A stretch of 64,000 nt of DNA from Hyphomicrobiales bacterium (GTDB taxonomy: Bacteria; Pseudomonadota; Alphaproteobacteria; Rhizobiales; JACESI01), in NCBI GenBank assembly GCA_013911885.1, contig JACESI010000003.1:62001-126000 (forward strand), read 5' to 3'. A model generated the notes under the pieces. It had not been told where the DNA came from, ran no database searches, and saw nothing but the letters and a program-made list of their open reading frames with translations. Both the position numbers and the translations under genes were made by a program. Below are positions 10,510-19,719 of the stretch, piece after piece (positions within the stretch are counted from its first letter, which is position 1; each line of letters begins with the position of its first letter).

Positions 10510-12045
10510 ATGGCCATCATGTCCTATTTTCGCCTCGTCCGCGCGGGCTGGGTTCTGACGCGAGAAGGGGTTACCCGCCTCGTCGATCCGGCTGCCCTGC
10601 CGCCTTTCGGCAAGGTCGCTGTGCGCCTGCTGCGTCTTTTCGAAAAAGGCTCGGTCAAGCGCGCGAACAATGCCGAACGTCTGACCCTTGCGCTCAACCG
10701 GCTTGGCCCGACCTATATCAAGATCGGCCAGTTTCTGGCGACCCGACCGGACATTGTGGGCAAGGAAGTTGCCGGCAATCTCGCGCTTCTGCAGGACCGG
10801 CTGCCGCCCTTTGCGACCGCCATCGCGCGGGCGGAAATCGAAAAGGCGCTGGGCCAGTCCTGCGATGCGCTGTTTGAAAGCTTTTCGGAGCCGATCGCGG
10901 CGGCCTCGATTGCTCAGGTCCACCGCGCTGAAATCCTGACCGGTGAAGGCACCCGCCGCGCCGTTGCGGTGAAGGTGTTGCGGCCAAACATCCGCCGCCG
11001 TTTCAAAAACGATCTCGACAGTTTTCAAACGGCGGCGCGCTGGATGGAGCGGCTTTTTCCTGCCGCCCGCCGCCTCCGTCCGGTCGCGGCGATCGACACC
11101 CATGCGCGCTCCGCCGAACTCGAGCTCGATCTCAGGCTTGAGGCCGCCGCCTTGTCCGAACTCGGCGAGAATATGGCAAGCGATCCGAATTACCGCACAC
11201 CTGAGGTGATGTGGGAATTCATGTCGCGCGATGTTCTGGTCACGGAATGGATCGACGGGCTGAAGCTTTCCGATCTTGAGGGGCTTCGTGCTGCCGGGCA
11301 CGATCTCTCCCGCCTTGCAGGCGAGGTGATCCAGTCCTTTCTGACGCAGGCCGTGCGCGATGGCTTTTTCCACGCCGATCCGCATCAGGGCAATCTCTTC
11401 GTTGAACCGGACGGCAAGCTGGTTGCGATTGACGGCGGCATCATGGGGCGGATCAACCGGGAGGAGAGCAAGTTTCTGGCCGAAATCCTGTGGGGCTTCA
11501 TCAACCGTGATTATTACCGGATTGCCGAGGTTCATTTCGATGCGGGCTATGTGCCGGCACGCCACAAGATCGAGGATTTCGCCCAGGCGCTCCGCGGCAT
11601 CGGCGAGCCGATCCACGGGGTCAAGGCGAACGATATTTCGATGGCGCGGCTGCTCCAGCAATTGCTCGACGTGACCGACCTTTTCGACATGCCGCTGCAA
11701 CCGCAACTGATCTTCCTGCAACGCACGATGGTGGTGGCCGAAGGGGTTGCGCGGTCGCTTGATCCGACCTTCAACATGTGGGTTGCGGCCGAACCGGTCC
11801 TGCGCGAATGGGTCTCGCGCCATGTCGGCCCGGCTGCCCGCCTGCGGGAAGCGGCAGACGGCATCAAGTCGCTTCACCGGCTGATCAGTGAACTGCCCGA
11901 TCTTGCACGGCGTGCTGAAGTTCTTGGCAACGACATCAAGGCACAGCAGGCGAAGGCGCTCGCCCGGTCATGGCCGACACCGCTTGCGCTATGGGTCGTC
12001 GCTGGCGCTGTCGTTTTGCTTGCAGCCGTCCTCTGGTGGCGGTAA
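10510..12045 (+). CDS. ubiB: UbiB (ABC1/ADCK) ATPase-kinase-like protein of ubiquinone synthesis
   Basis: Membrane-attached atypical kinase-like protein needed for ubiquinone biosynthesis. 511 residues. The family KxGQ motif is present (YIKIGQFLATRPDIV), as are the Ala-rich loop EPIAAASIAQVHRA, the catalytic-loop FFHADPHQGNLFV and, at the C-terminus, a hydrophobic anchor (ALWVVAGAVVLLAAVLWW). The metal-binding DFG motif reads DGG (AIDGGIMGRI), an unusual replacement. It follows ubiE closely and precedes coaBC by 8 bp. Confidence 0.95.
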   Translation: MAIMSYFRLVRAGWVLTREGVTRLVDPAALPPFGKVAVRLLRLFEKGSVKRANNAERLTLALNRLGPTYIKIGQFLATRPDIVGKEVAGNLALLQDRLPPFATAIARAEIEKALGQSCDALFESFSEPIAAASIAQVHRAEILTGEGTRRAVAVKVLRPNIRRRFKNDLDSFQTAARWMERLFPAARRLRPVAAIDTHARSAELELDLRLEAAALSELGENMASDPNYRTPEVMWEFMSRDVLVTEWIDGLKLSDLEGLRAAGHDLSRLAGEVIQSFLTQAVRDGFFHADPHQGNLFVEPDGKLVAIDGGIMGRINREESKFLAEILWGFINRDYYRIAEVHFDAGYVPARHKIEDFAQALRGIGEPIHGVKANDISMARLLQQLLDVTDLFDMPLQPQLIFLQRTMVVAEGVARSLDPTFNMWVAAEPVLREWVSRHVGPAARLREAADGIKSLHRLISELPDLARRAEVLGNDIKAQQAKALARSWPTPLALWVVAGAVVLLAAVLWWR

Positions 12046-12053
12046 ATCAGGAC

Positions 12054-13271
12054 ATGTTAGAGGGAAAGCGCATTCTTTTGATCATCACCGGCGGCATCGC
12101 TGCCTACAAGGTGCTTGATCTGATCCGCCGCCTGCGCGAGCGCGGGGCGGATGTGCGCTGTGTCATGACGAGTGCTGCCGGACAATTCGTCACGCCGCTC
12201 TCGGTTCAGGCGCTTTCGGAAAATCCGGTGCATGACGATCTTTTCGACCTCACGCAGGAAGATGAAATCGGCCATATCCGCTTGGCGCGCGATGCGGATA
12301 TTGTTGTGGTCGCGCCGGCAAGCGCGGACTTTCTCGCGAAAATGGCGCATGGTCTTGCCGGCGATCTCGCCGGCGCTGTCCTGCTTGCGACCGACAAGCC
12401 GGTTCTCGTTGCCCCGGCGATGAACCCGTTCATGTGGAATCATCCAGCGACCCGGCGCAATATGCGTACCCTCGAAGCGGACGGGATTGCGGTGATCGGC
12501 CCGGAATCCGGTGAGATGGCGGAGCGCAACGAAGCAGGTCAGGGCCGCCTCAGCGAGCCGCTCGCCATCGTCGCACGGATTGAAGCAATGCTCGGTCACG
12601 GACCGCTTTCGGGCAAAAAAGTAATCATCACCGCAGGGCCGACCCATGAGCCGATCGACCCGGTGCGCTACATCGCAAACCGTTCTTCCGGCAAACAGGG
12701 TTATGCCATCGCAGACGCTTGTGCACGGGCGGGGGCCAGTGTCACGCTCGTCAGCGGACCGGTCAGCCTCAAAGCGCCGAAGGGCGTCAATCTTGTCAGG
12801 GTCGAGACTGCCCGCGAAATGCTAGAGGCCGTGGAAATAGCCTTGCCCGCCGATATTGCGATCATGGCCGCCGCCGTGGCCGACTGGCGTGTCGACGGGG
12901 CTGCGGCGCAGAAGATCAAGAAGGACGGCACCGGCGCCATTCCGCCGCTCGCCTTCACGGAAAATCCGGACATCCTGAAGTCCCTCGCCCACGCGCAGAA
13001 CCGTCCGCCCTTTGTCATCGGCTTTGCAGCCGAGACCGAAAACGTGATCGCAAACGCACAGGCCAAACGCGCGCGCAAAGGCGCGGACTGGATCATCGCC
13101 AACGATGTTTCCGCCGCTGAAAAAGGCGGCATCGGCGTCATGGGCGGCGACCAGAACATTGTCCATATTATAAGCCATGAAGGCGTCGAGACCTGGGATA
13201 AGATGGCAAAGAGCGATGTCGCCCGCCGTCTGGTGGAAGCGATTGCCGCAAAACTTGCGGAGACGAGATGA
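12054..13271 (+). CDS. coaBC: Bifunctional phosphopantothenoylcysteine decarboxylase / phosphopantothenate-cysteine ligase
   Basis: Catalyses two steps of coenzyme A synthesis: ligation of cysteine to 4'-phosphopantothenate (CoaB) and FMN-dependent decarboxylation (CoaC). 405 residues from ATG 12054. The N-terminal flavoprotein domain begins [22 protein letters not shown] and carries the conserved APAMNPFMW motif. The C-terminal ligase half has [29 protein letters not shown] and the AAAVADWR segment. The reading frame extends upstream into ubiB, but [14 protein letters not shown] is the conserved start. Its stop overlaps the dut start by 4 bp. Confidence 0.96.
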   Translation: MLEGKRILLIITGGIAAYKVLDLIRRLRERGADVRCVMTSAAGQFVTPLSVQALSENPVHDDLFDLTQEDEIGHIRLARDADIVVVAPASADFLAKMAHGLAGDLAGAVLLATDKPVLVAPAMNPFMWNHPATRRNMRTLEADGIAVIGPESGEMAERNEAGQGRLSEPLAIVARIEAMLGHGPLSGKKVIITAGPTHEPIDPVRYIANRSSGKQGYAIADACARAGASVTLVSGPVSLKAPKGVNLVRVETAREMLEAVEIALPADIAIMAAAVADWRVDGAAAQKIKKDGTGAIPPLAFTENPDILKSLAHAQNRPPFVIGFAAETENVIANAQAKRARKGADWIIANDVSAAEKGGIGVMGGDQNIVHIISHEGVETWDKMAKSDVARRLVEAIAAKLAETR

Positions 13272-13720
13272 GCGTTACCGTGATCCTGAAACCGCTGCCG
13301 CATTTCGAGGGTCTGCCGATCCCGGCCTATGAGACGCTGCACGCCGCAGGTGTCGATCTTTCCGCAGCTGTCGGGGCGGATGAGCCGGTAATCCTGGTCC
13401 CTGGCGAGCGCGCCCTGATTGCAACCGGCCTTGCCATGGAAATACCGGCGGGTTTTGAGGCCCAGATCCGCCCGCGCTCCGGCCTTGCGATCAGGAATGG
13501 CATCACCGCGCTCAATTCTCCCGGCACGATCGACGCCGATTATCGCGGCGAAGTGAAGATCATCCTGATCAATCACGGCACCGAACCCTTCGTGATCGAG
13601 CGCGGGATGCGTATTGCGCAGATGGTCATCGCGCCGGTGATAAAGGCCTCTTTCATGATCAGTGACAGCCTGTCCGAAACACAGCGCGGCGAGGGCGGCT
13701 TCGGGTCAACCGGCACATGA
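13268..13720 (+). CDS. dut: Deoxyuridine 5'-triphosphate nucleotidohydrolase (dUTPase)
   Basis: Trimeric dUTPase converting dUTP to dUMP and PPi, limiting uracil in DNA. 150 residues with the five family motifs in order: [27 protein letters not shown] (catalytic Asp), RIAQMVI and the C-terminal P-loop-like [10 protein letters not shown]. Starts within the coaBC stop (ATGA overlap), and its own stop overlaps the next start, so it is translationally coupled on both sides. The coaBC-dut pairing is common in proteobacteria. Confidence 0.97.
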   Translation: MSVTVILKPLPHFEGLPIPAYETLHAAGVDLSAAVGADEPVILVPGERALIATGLAMEIPAGFEAQIRPRSGLAIRNGITALNSPGTIDADYRGEVKIILINHGTEPFVIERGMRIAQMVIAPVIKASFMISDSLSETQRGEGGFGSTGT

Positions 13721-14496
13721 CGCTGCTTTCTCCCGCAGAGATCGAACGCTATGCCCGCCATATTGTGCTGCGCGAAATCGGCGGTGCAGGCCAGCAGCGG
13801 CTCAAAGCCGCGAAAGTGCTTGTGGTCGGAGCGGGCGGCCTTGGCGCGCCGCTCCTGCAATATCTTGCCGCCGCCGGTGTCGGCACGCTCGGCGTGGTCG
13901 ATGATGATACGGTGAGCCTTTCCAACCTTCAGCGCCAGGTCATTCATGACACGGATGCGGTTGGAAAAGCCAAGGTGGAGAGCGCGAAAAGCGCCCTTCA
14001 AAGGATCAACCCGAATTGCACTGTGACCCCCCATCTGTGCCGCCTCGACAGCACGAATGTCGCGGAAATTCTCGCAGGCTACGATATTGTTGCTGACGGT
14101 TCAGACAATTTCAAAACCCGCTATCTGGTGTCGGATGCCTGCTACCACGCGGGCAAAACCCTCGTCACCGCCGCTGTCGGGCGTTTCGACGGCACATTGA
14201 CGACCCTGAAGCCGCATGAGACCGACAAGGAAGGCCGGTTGAACCCGACCTATCGCTGCCTTTTTCCGGAGGAGCCGCCGGAGGGAAGCGTGCCGACCTG
14301 CACTGAGGCGGGTGTTCTGGGAGCGCTCACAGGCGTTATCGGTTCGCTTCAGGCGCTCGAAGTCATCAAGGAAATCGCCGGTATCGGCGAGGGCATGGTC
14401 GGGCGTCTTCTGCTCGTCGATACTCTTGCCATGCGGTTTGAAACGATCCGTTATAGACGCGATCCGAAGAACCCGCTGAATGGGGATGCATCATGA
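13717..14496 (+). CDS. MoeB/ThiF/HesA-family adenylyltransferase, zinc-site residues largely missing
   Basis: E1-like enzyme that adenylates the C-terminal Gly of a ubiquitin-like sulfur carrier (MoaD or ThiS). 259 residues. Nucleotide-binding [17 protein letters not shown], the catalytic Arg-containing [20 protein letters not shown] and the Cys region [11 protein letters not shown] are intact. E. coli MoeB binds structural zinc with two CxxC pairs; here the first reads TYRC and the second (in [10 protein letters not shown]) has no Cys, so three of four ligands are gone. Overlaps dut and the following decarboxylase by 4 bp each. Could serve molybdopterin or thiamine synthesis; neighbours do not decide which. 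Confidence 0.88.
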   Translation: MTLLSPAEIERYARHIVLREIGGAGQQRLKAAKVLVVGAGGLGAPLLQYLAAAGVGTLGVVDDDTVSLSNLQRQVIHDTDAVGKAKVESAKSALQRINPNCTVTPHLCRLDSTNVAEILAGYDIVADGSDNFKTRYLVSDACYHAGKTLVTAAVGRFDGTLTTLKPHETDKEGRLNPTYRCLFPEEPPEGSVPTCTEAGVLGALTGVIGSLQALEVIKEIAGIGEGMVGRLLLVDTLAMRFETIRYRRDPKNPLNGDAS

Positions 14497-15920
14497 CCAC
14501 GGAAGGCCGCCGCCTCGATCCGGAAGACTGGGACGCCTTTGCCCGCGATTTTCATGCCCTTCTCGATATCTGTCTGGACCGTATGAAAGCGGCGCGCGAT
14601 CTGCCATGGCAGCCGAAACCGGCGGATATGGCTGAGAAAGTCACGCTTCACGACAACGCCGCACCGCTTGCGCCGGATGCTCTTTTCAAAACCATCGTCA
14701 ACGACATCATGCCCTATGCGACAGGCAACACCCATCCGAAATTCTTTGGCTGGGTGCATGGCACCGGCCTTCCGATCGGGGTTGCAGCGGAACTGGTCGC
14801 GGCCACCATGAACAGCAATTGCGGCGGGCGCGATCACGGGGCGGTCGAGGTTGAGCGCGCGGTGATCGACTGGGTGCGCCGCGTCGCCGGACTGCCGGAA
14901 GGGGCATCGGGAATTCTGACCACCGGCACATCGCAGGGCACGATCCTCGCGCTTGCTGCCGCCCGGGTGAAGCGTTTCGGCGCGACGATCCGCGCGACCG
15001 GGCTGAAGCCGCTGCCCGAAATGAGGGTCTATGCCGCCGAGGGGGCGCATTCCTGCATGGGAAAGGCCCTGGAGGTGCTTGGCCACGGCCGCAACGCCCT
15101 TGCGTCGATCACTGTCGACAAGGCAGGCCGGATGGACCTTGCAGCCCTCGCGGCGGCTGTGGCGCGGGATCGTGAAAACGGGATCGTTCCGCTTGCCGTC
15201 ATCGCGACCGCCGGTTCGGTCAATACCGGCGTTTTTGATCCGATCGAGGCGATCGCCGATTATTGCGCGGCGCAGGATATCTGGCTTCATATCGACGGGG
15301 CATTCGGTTTCTGGACGCGGCTTGCCGATCAGCCCTGGCAAGCGCTTGCAAATGGCGTTGAACGGGCCGATTCGATTGCTTGTGATTTTCACAAATGGAT
15401 GTTTGTTCCCTATGATTGCGGGGCGTGCCTGATCCGGGATCACGACGTGCACCGGGCAACCTTTGCGGAGCGCCCGCCCTATCTCGCATCACAGGAGGCG
15501 GGCATCGGCGGCGGCGATCTGTGGTATTGCGATTACGGGCTCGAATTGTCGCGCGGGTTCAGGGCGCTGAAGGTCTGGTCCGCGATCCGGGGCCATGGCG
15601 CGGCGCAGCTCGGTGCTGCAATCACCGACAATTGCCGGCAGGCGGCGCTGATGGGCGCGCTCGCCGAAGCCTCGCCGCATATGCGTCTTGCCTTCCCTGT
15701 CACCTCGAACCTCTGCTGCATCGGCCTTTACGGTGCTGACGCCGAAAAAATCGCTGCCCGCCTGCAAGTCAGCGGTGAGGTGATTTTCTCAACCACCAAA
15801 ATCAACGGCGAGACCTGCCTGAGGGCTGCAATCGTCAATCACCGGACAACGGAAAAGGCAATCCGGGAAGTGATTGAAGCGCTCGAGCGTGCCCTCGCCG
15901 CTGAGCCTCCACTGATTTAA
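14493..15920 (+). CDS. PLP-dependent group II decarboxylase (aromatic amino acid decarboxylase family)
   Basis: 475 residues of fold-type I PLP enzyme. The domain carries HPKFFGWVHGTG, the TTGTSQGTILALAAAR cofactor-binding segment, HIDGAFGFW with the PLP-contacting Asp, and the Schiff-base Lys in CDFHKWMFVPYDCG. The C-terminal domain includes the substrate-loop region and RAAIVNHRTTE. It resembles L-2,4-diaminobutyrate/aromatic-L-amino-acid decarboxylases; the substrate cannot be told from sequence. Last gene of the ubiE operon, starting inside the MoeB-like stop codon. Confidence 0.88.
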   Translation: MTTEGRRLDPEDWDAFARDFHALLDICLDRMKAARDLPWQPKPADMAEKVTLHDNAAPLAPDALFKTIVNDIMPYATGNTHPKFFGWVHGTGLPIGVAAELVAATMNSNCGGRDHGAVEVERAVIDWVRRVAGLPEGASGILTTGTSQGTILALAAARVKRFGATIRATGLKPLPEMRVYAAEGAHSCMGKALEVLGHGRNALASITVDKAGRMDLAALAAAVARDRENGIVPLAVIATAGSVNTGVFDPIEAIADYCAAQDIWLHIDGAFGFWTRLADQPWQALANGVERADSIACDFHKWMFVPYDCGACLIRDHDVHRATFAERPPYLASQEAGIGGGDLWYCDYGLELSRGFRALKVWSAIRGHGAAQLGAAITDNCRQAALMGALAEASPHMRLAFPVTSNLCCIGLYGADAEKIAARLQVSGEVIFSTTKINGETCLRAAIVNHRTTEKAIREVIEALERALAAEPPLI

Positions 15921-16035
15921 GTCTTGTCTCAGCATCCGCGGAGGCCCAAATAAGAGGTGATCATCAAAAACTGGCCAAATCGGCCGTTTCCTGATCGGAC
16001 GATCTCATTCATTCAAACCCTCCGGGAGTAGTGCC

Positions 16036-16182
16036 ATGGCCAAAGGTCAGATGCGCAGCAACAAAGAAGTCCGAAAACCCAAAAAAGACAAGAAACTCGC
16101 TAAAGCCGAAGCTGCAACCGCGGGCGTGAGCAAGGCGACTTTCGCCAATGCGGGCGACAAGAAACCCAAGACGTCGAAATAG
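16036..16182 (+). CDS. Small basic conserved protein of 48 residues
   Basis: ATG at 16036 follows GGGAGTAGTGCC, a good ribosome-binding site. The product begins MAKGQMRSNKEVRKPKKDKK and ends DKKPKTSK; about a quarter of residues are Lys. Short Lys-rich proteins with the MAKGQMRSN start occur widely in Hyphomicrobiales from my recollection, which together with the site supports a real gene. No domain or function is known to me; the charge suggests nucleic-acid or ribosome association, but that is only inference. It stands alone between the ubiE operon and the alcohol dehydrogenase. Confidence 0.75.
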   Translation: MAKGQMRSNKEVRKPKKDKKLAKAEAATAGVSKATFANAGDKKPKTSK

Positions 16183-16287
16183 GTTTTCTGCCGCTCAGCG
16201 GCCTCTGGTCGCCCGGTCGCAACAGATATCGGGCGACAAGCGGATTTTTCTCAGTTTATCAGCATATTTTTCCCGAATGCCGGTTTC

Positions 16288-17457
16288 ATGAACACGTTCA
16301 CTTTCAACACCGTTCCTGGCATTCGCTTCGGGGCCGGCCTCGCGCATGACATCGGCGCGATGGGTGCCGGGCTTCTTGGCAAGCGCATTATGGTGGTGAC
16401 CGATCCCGGCATGATCGCGACCGGCCTTGTCGAGCGCGTGGTCACCTCGCTCGCCGCATCCGGTGCTGCGGTCGAACTTTTCAGTGAGGTGGCAGCAGAT
16501 CCGCCGGAAGCGGTGGTGCTCGCTGGGGCCGATGCCGCGCGCAATTTTGGCGCGACAGGCATTGTGGGTTTTGGCGGCGGCTCGTCGCTTGATGTTGCAA
16601 AACTCATTGCGGTGCTCGCCAAAGGCTCGGAGAATCTCGGCGATCTTTATGGTATCGGCAACATCAAGGGCGGGCGGCTGCCGCTGATGGCCGTACCGAC
16701 AACGGCGGGAACCGGCTCCGAGGTCACCCCGATTGCGATTGTGACCACCGGCAAGAGCGAAAAAATGGGCGTGGTCTCCCCGGTCATTCTGCCCGATATC
16801 GCCCTTCTGGATCCCGAACTCACCGTCGGCCTTCCGGCTTCGGTCACGGCGGCAACCGGCATCGACGCCATGGTTCATGCAATTGAGGCCTATGCCTCGA
16901 AGAATGCCAACAACAATCCGCTGTCGCGGCATCTTGCCCGCGAAGCCATGCGCCTGATGGGGGCCGCCGTTGAGACTGCGGTGCGGGAGCCGGATAATCT
17001 CGCCGCCCGCTCCGACATGCTGCTCGGCTCGATGCTCGCCGGTCAGGCTTTTGCCAATTCCCCGGTCGCGGCAGTCCACGCGCTCGCCTATCCGATCGGC
17101 GGCCATTACAAGGTGCCGCATGGACTGTCGAATGCGCTCGTGCTGCCCCATGTGCTGCGCTTCAACGCGGAAACCCATCCTGAGCCTTATGCCGAAATCG
17201 GACCCTGCGCCTTTCCTGAACTTGGCTTGCTTTCGGCCGATAATGGCGGGCGTGAGCGGGCATTCGGCTTTGCCGAGGCGATGGCGGATCTTGCGCGCCG
17301 TTGCGGCCTGCCGCAAAACCTGCGCGATGTCGGCATCGGCAACAATGCGATCGCGCTTCTTGCCAGGGACGCCATGAATCAGACCCGGCTTCTCGTCAAC
17401 AATCCGCGTGATGTTACCGAAGCCGACGCGCGTGCAATCTACACGGCTGCTTGGTAG
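16288..17457 (+). CDS. Iron-containing alcohol dehydrogenase (group III)
   Basis: NAD(P)-dependent oxidoreductase of the Fe-ADH family, 389 residues. The N-terminal nucleotide domain has GFGGGSSLDVAKL. The helical domain has the metal ligands in GIDAMVHAIEAY (Asp, His) and in the VAAVHALAYPIGGHYKVPHG segment (two His). The PTTAGTGSEVTPIAI motif is also typical. Substrate is undetermined; similar enzymes act on 1,3-propanediol, butanol, lactaldehyde or hydroxy acid-oxoacid pairs. Convergent with the 2-hydroxyacid dehydrogenase, 54 bp apart. Confidence 0.92.
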   Translation: MNTFTFNTVPGIRFGAGLAHDIGAMGAGLLGKRIMVVTDPGMIATGLVERVVTSLAASGAAVELFSEVAADPPEAVVLAGADAARNFGATGIVGFGGGSSLDVAKLIAVLAKGSENLGDLYGIGNIKGGRLPLMAVPTTAGTGSEVTPIAIVTTGKSEKMGVVSPVILPDIALLDPELTVGLPASVTAATGIDAMVHAIEAYASKNANNNPLSRHLAREAMRLMGAAVETAVREPDNLAARSDMLLGSMLAGQAFANSPVAAVHALAYPIGGHYKVPHGLSNALVLPHVLRFNAETHPEPYAEIGPCAFPELGLLSADNGGRERAFGFAEAMADLARRCGLPQNLRDVGIGNNAIALLARDAMNQTRLLVNNPRDVTEADARAIYTAAW

Positions 17458-17511
17458 GCAAATGGCAGGAACTGGCTTCTAGCTGGTACCGATTGTTCGG
17501 GTTGTTCAGAT

Positions 17512-18513
17512 TTATTCAAATTTTTCTGGCAGCACCCGGTCCGGCGGGCGATGGCCGTCGATATAGGTCTGAATGTTGATGATCACTTTTTCGCCCATCT
17601 CGATCCGCCCCTCGATGGTGGCAGAGGCGAGATGCGGCACCAGCACGGCCTTGCCATCGCGGGCGAGCTTCATCAGCCGCGGATCGATTGCCGTTTGACT
17701 GTCGAAAACATCAAGCGCGGCGCCTGCGATCGCCCCTGATTCGAGGTAGTCGATCAGTGCGTCCTGATCGATCACTTCGGCGCGCGATGTGTTGACGATA
17801 TAAGCCTCCGGTCGAATGAGACTGAGCGTGCGTTTCGACAGAAGATGGAAGGTTGCCGGAGTGGATGGACAATTGACCGAGATGATGTCCATCTGCGGCA
17901 GCATCCGGTCGAGACTGTCCCAGAACGTCGCCTGAAGGCGGTCTTGGGTCTCCCGGGCAATCGGGCGGCGGGCATTGTAATGGACTTCAAGGCCAAAGCT
18001 GCGGGCACGCGCTGCGACCGCCTGGCCGATCCGGCCCATACCGATAATGCCAAGTTTCTTGCCCGTGATGCGTCGTCCGAGCATCCATGTCGGCGACCAG
18101 CCCGGCCAGTCCGCGCCTGATTGCAGAAGCGCGGTGCCTTCAACCAGTCGCCGCGGGACTGCGAGAATAAGCGCCATCGTCATATCCGCCGTGTCCTCGG
18201 TGGTCACCCCCGGCGTCGACGTGACGATAATGCCCTTCTCATAAGCGGCGTTGATGTCGATGTGATCTGTGCCTGTGCCATAGTTCGCGATCATCTTGAG
18301 CTGCGGGCCGGCCTTTGTAAGAAGAGTGGCATCAATCCTGTCACTGACCGTCGGAACGAGAATATTGAAGCGCTGCATCGCCTCTGCGAGTTGATCCGGC
18401 GCGAGCGGCTGATCGCTCGCATTGAAATCCACATCGAAGAGCTCACGCATGCGCTGCGCCACTTCACGGGGAAGTGCGCGGGTCACAAAAATCGTTGATT
18501 TGTTTTTGCCCAT
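17512..18513 (-). CDS. D-2-hydroxyacid dehydrogenase (glyoxylate reductase-like) with Gln at the catalytic Glu position
   Basis: NAD(P)H-dependent dehydrogenase, 333 residues. The Rossmann motif is GIIGMGRIGQAVAARA, the catalytic Arg is in VNTSRAEVID and the catalytic His in VPHLASATIEGR. In relatives the third catalytic residue is Glu five positions after the Asp in DVFxxE; here the run is LDVFDSQTAIDP, so that position is Gln and the usual Pro is lost. The long conserved C-terminal (MGEKVIINIQTYIDGHRPPDRVLP) matches alphaproteobacterial glyoxylate/hydroxypyruvate reductases. The gene is otherwise intact. Confidence 0.9.
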   Translation of the reverse strand: MGKNKSTIFVTRALPREVAQRMRELFDVDFNASDQPLAPDQLAEAMQRFNILVPTVSDRIDATLLTKAGPQLKMIANYGTGTDHIDINAAYEKGIIVTSTPGVTTEDTADMTMALILAVPRRLVEGTALLQSGADWPGWSPTWMLGRRITGKKLGIIGMGRIGQAVAARARSFGLEVHYNARRPIARETQDRLQATFWDSLDRMLPQMDIISVNCPSTPATFHLLSKRTLSLIRPEAYIVNTSRAEVIDQDALIDYLESGAIAGAALDVFDSQTAIDPRLMKLARDGKAVLVPHLASATIEGRIEMGEKVIINIQTYIDGHRPPDRVLPEKFE

Positions 18514-18644
18514 TTAGGTGTCGTTTACCGTCAGCGTTGAGGCGCTATTAACTTCACTTCCCTATTGTTTTCTTAAATGGCTGACGACGTTCGTGTCATC
18601 GTTTCAATATCCATCAAGCCATTCCGCAAAGAAGCCAGAGTTCA

Positions 18645-19256
18645 GTGATCGTGTTCGCCAGTACCCTTACCAATACCCGTTTCGCAAAGGTTTTCTTCGT
18701 TTTATCGGTTTTCCTTATCCTGTCCAATGACGTTTTTCCGACTTGGGCGAACGAGCCTGTGAGCACGAAACCAGAACCGATCACCGACCAGATCGACAGC
18801 CTGATCACGAGCGCGATAGAAGGCGCAGAAACCGGTCTGCCAATCCCGCGATTCGTCAGCCTCAAAGGCAAGCGCACGAACATGCGCATCGGCCCGAGCT
18901 TCGACAACCGGATTTCCTGGGTCTATGTAAAGCCTGGCGTTCCTGTTGAAGTCATCCAGGAATTTGAGATCTGGCGGCATATTCGCGATGCCGATGGCCA
19001 GGAAGGCTGGGTCCATAAATCCATGCTCTCCAGCAGGCGAACCGCTATCGTTGCGCCCTGGGCGAGTGGCGAGTATTTTCCACTGATGAAAGAACCGGAC
19101 GAGACGGCCAGAAAGGCCGCAAAACTACAGGCCGGCGTCTATGCCGACATCGAATCCTGCACTGAACAATGGTGCCGAATCAACACGAGCAATTATAGTG
19201 GCTGGGTTCAGAAGAAAATACTCTGGGGCGTCTATGAGGGCGAGCAAGTCAAGTAG
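18645..19256 (+). CDS. Secreted SH3-like domain protein
   Basis: 203 residues with an N-terminal signal peptide (hydrophobic VFFVLSVFLILS, probable cleavage after WA-N). It then has two bacterial SH3-like modules: one around PRFVSLKGKRTNMRIGPSF...WRHIRDADGQEGWVHKSML, and a second ending CRINTSNYSGWVQKKILWG. This matches the alphaproteobacterial SH3_4 type found in periplasmic proteins. Likely role is binding peptidoglycan or another envelope ligand. The start is GTG at 18645 with AGAAGCCAGAG upstream; a second GTG lies two codons later. Divergent from the hydroxyacid dehydrogenase. Confidence 0.85.
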   Translation: MIVFASTLTNTRFAKVFFVLSVFLILSNDVFPTWANEPVSTKPEPITDQIDSLITSAIEGAETGLPIPRFVSLKGKRTNMRIGPSFDNRISWVYVKPGVPVEVIQEFEIWRHIRDADGQEGWVHKSMLSSRRTAIVAPWASGEYFPLMKEPDETARKAAKLQAGVYADIESCTEQWCRINTSNYSGWVQKKILWGVYEGEQVK

Positions 19257-19299
19257 GGCAGGCAACTTTTAAAGGCCGCCCGCGTTGCGGAGCCCGCCG

Positions 19300-19719
19300 T
19301 CAGGCAGTTTTCTTGCGCAGCCGCACGATCACATCGACGCGTACGACTTCCATGTCGTCCGGCACATTCGGAATATCCGCTTCGCTCAGATTAATTCCTT
19401 CAAAATCAACAACTTCATTGGTATCTTCAAAGAAGAAGTGCTGATGGTCGTGAGTATTGGTGTCAAAATATGTCTTTGCGCCGTCAACCGTGACTTCGCG
19501 CAGAAGGCCTGCATCGGTGAACTGGTGAAGCGTGTTATAGACGGTAGCAAGCGAGACCTGCATATCCGACCGACCGAGTTCCGCGAAAAGCTCCTCCGCC
19601 GAAACGTGCCTGTGCCCGTCCCGAAACAGGATCTCGGCAATGGCGACCCGCTGGCGCGTCGGCTTCAGGCCGAATTCACGCAAGTGATCGACAGTATCAG
19701 CACTTTTCGGAAATGACAT
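19300..19719 (-). CDS. irr: Irr, haem-responsive iron regulator of the Fur family
   Basis: Transcription factor that represses iron-using and activates iron-uptake genes when haem is scarce. 139 residues from ATG 19719. The winged helix is recognisable (GLKPTRQRVAIAEILF and VSLATVYNTLHQFTDAGLLREV). The Irr-type tail KTYFDTNTHDHQHFFFEDTNE holds the His cluster implicated in haem binding, and the Cys metal sites of true Fur are absent. The irr-fabA-fabB-fabI neighbourhood is the rule in Brucella, Rhizobium and relatives. The frame extends upstream to 19917 without family character. The ribosome-binding site is weak. Confidence 0.93.
   Translation of the reverse strand: MSFPKSADTVDHLREFGLKPTRQRVAIAEILFRDGHRHVSAEELFAELGRSDMQVSLATVYNTLHQFTDAGLLREVTVDGAKTYFDTNTHDHQHFFFEDTNEVVDFEGINLSEADIPNVPDDMEVVRVDVIVRLRKKTA

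Noticed and set aside
9664..11877. Minus-strand frame of 737 codons
   Set aside because: Antisense to ubiE and ubiB, with Arg/His-rich composition typical of frames opposite GC-rich genes.
16190..16202. GCCGC-TCA-GCGGC hairpin after the 48-residue gene
   Set aside because: Only five base pairs and no T-run; too weak to call a terminator.
16195..17316. Minus-strand frame of 373 codons
   Set aside because: Antisense to the iron-type alcohol dehydrogenase; composition is that of a shadow frame.
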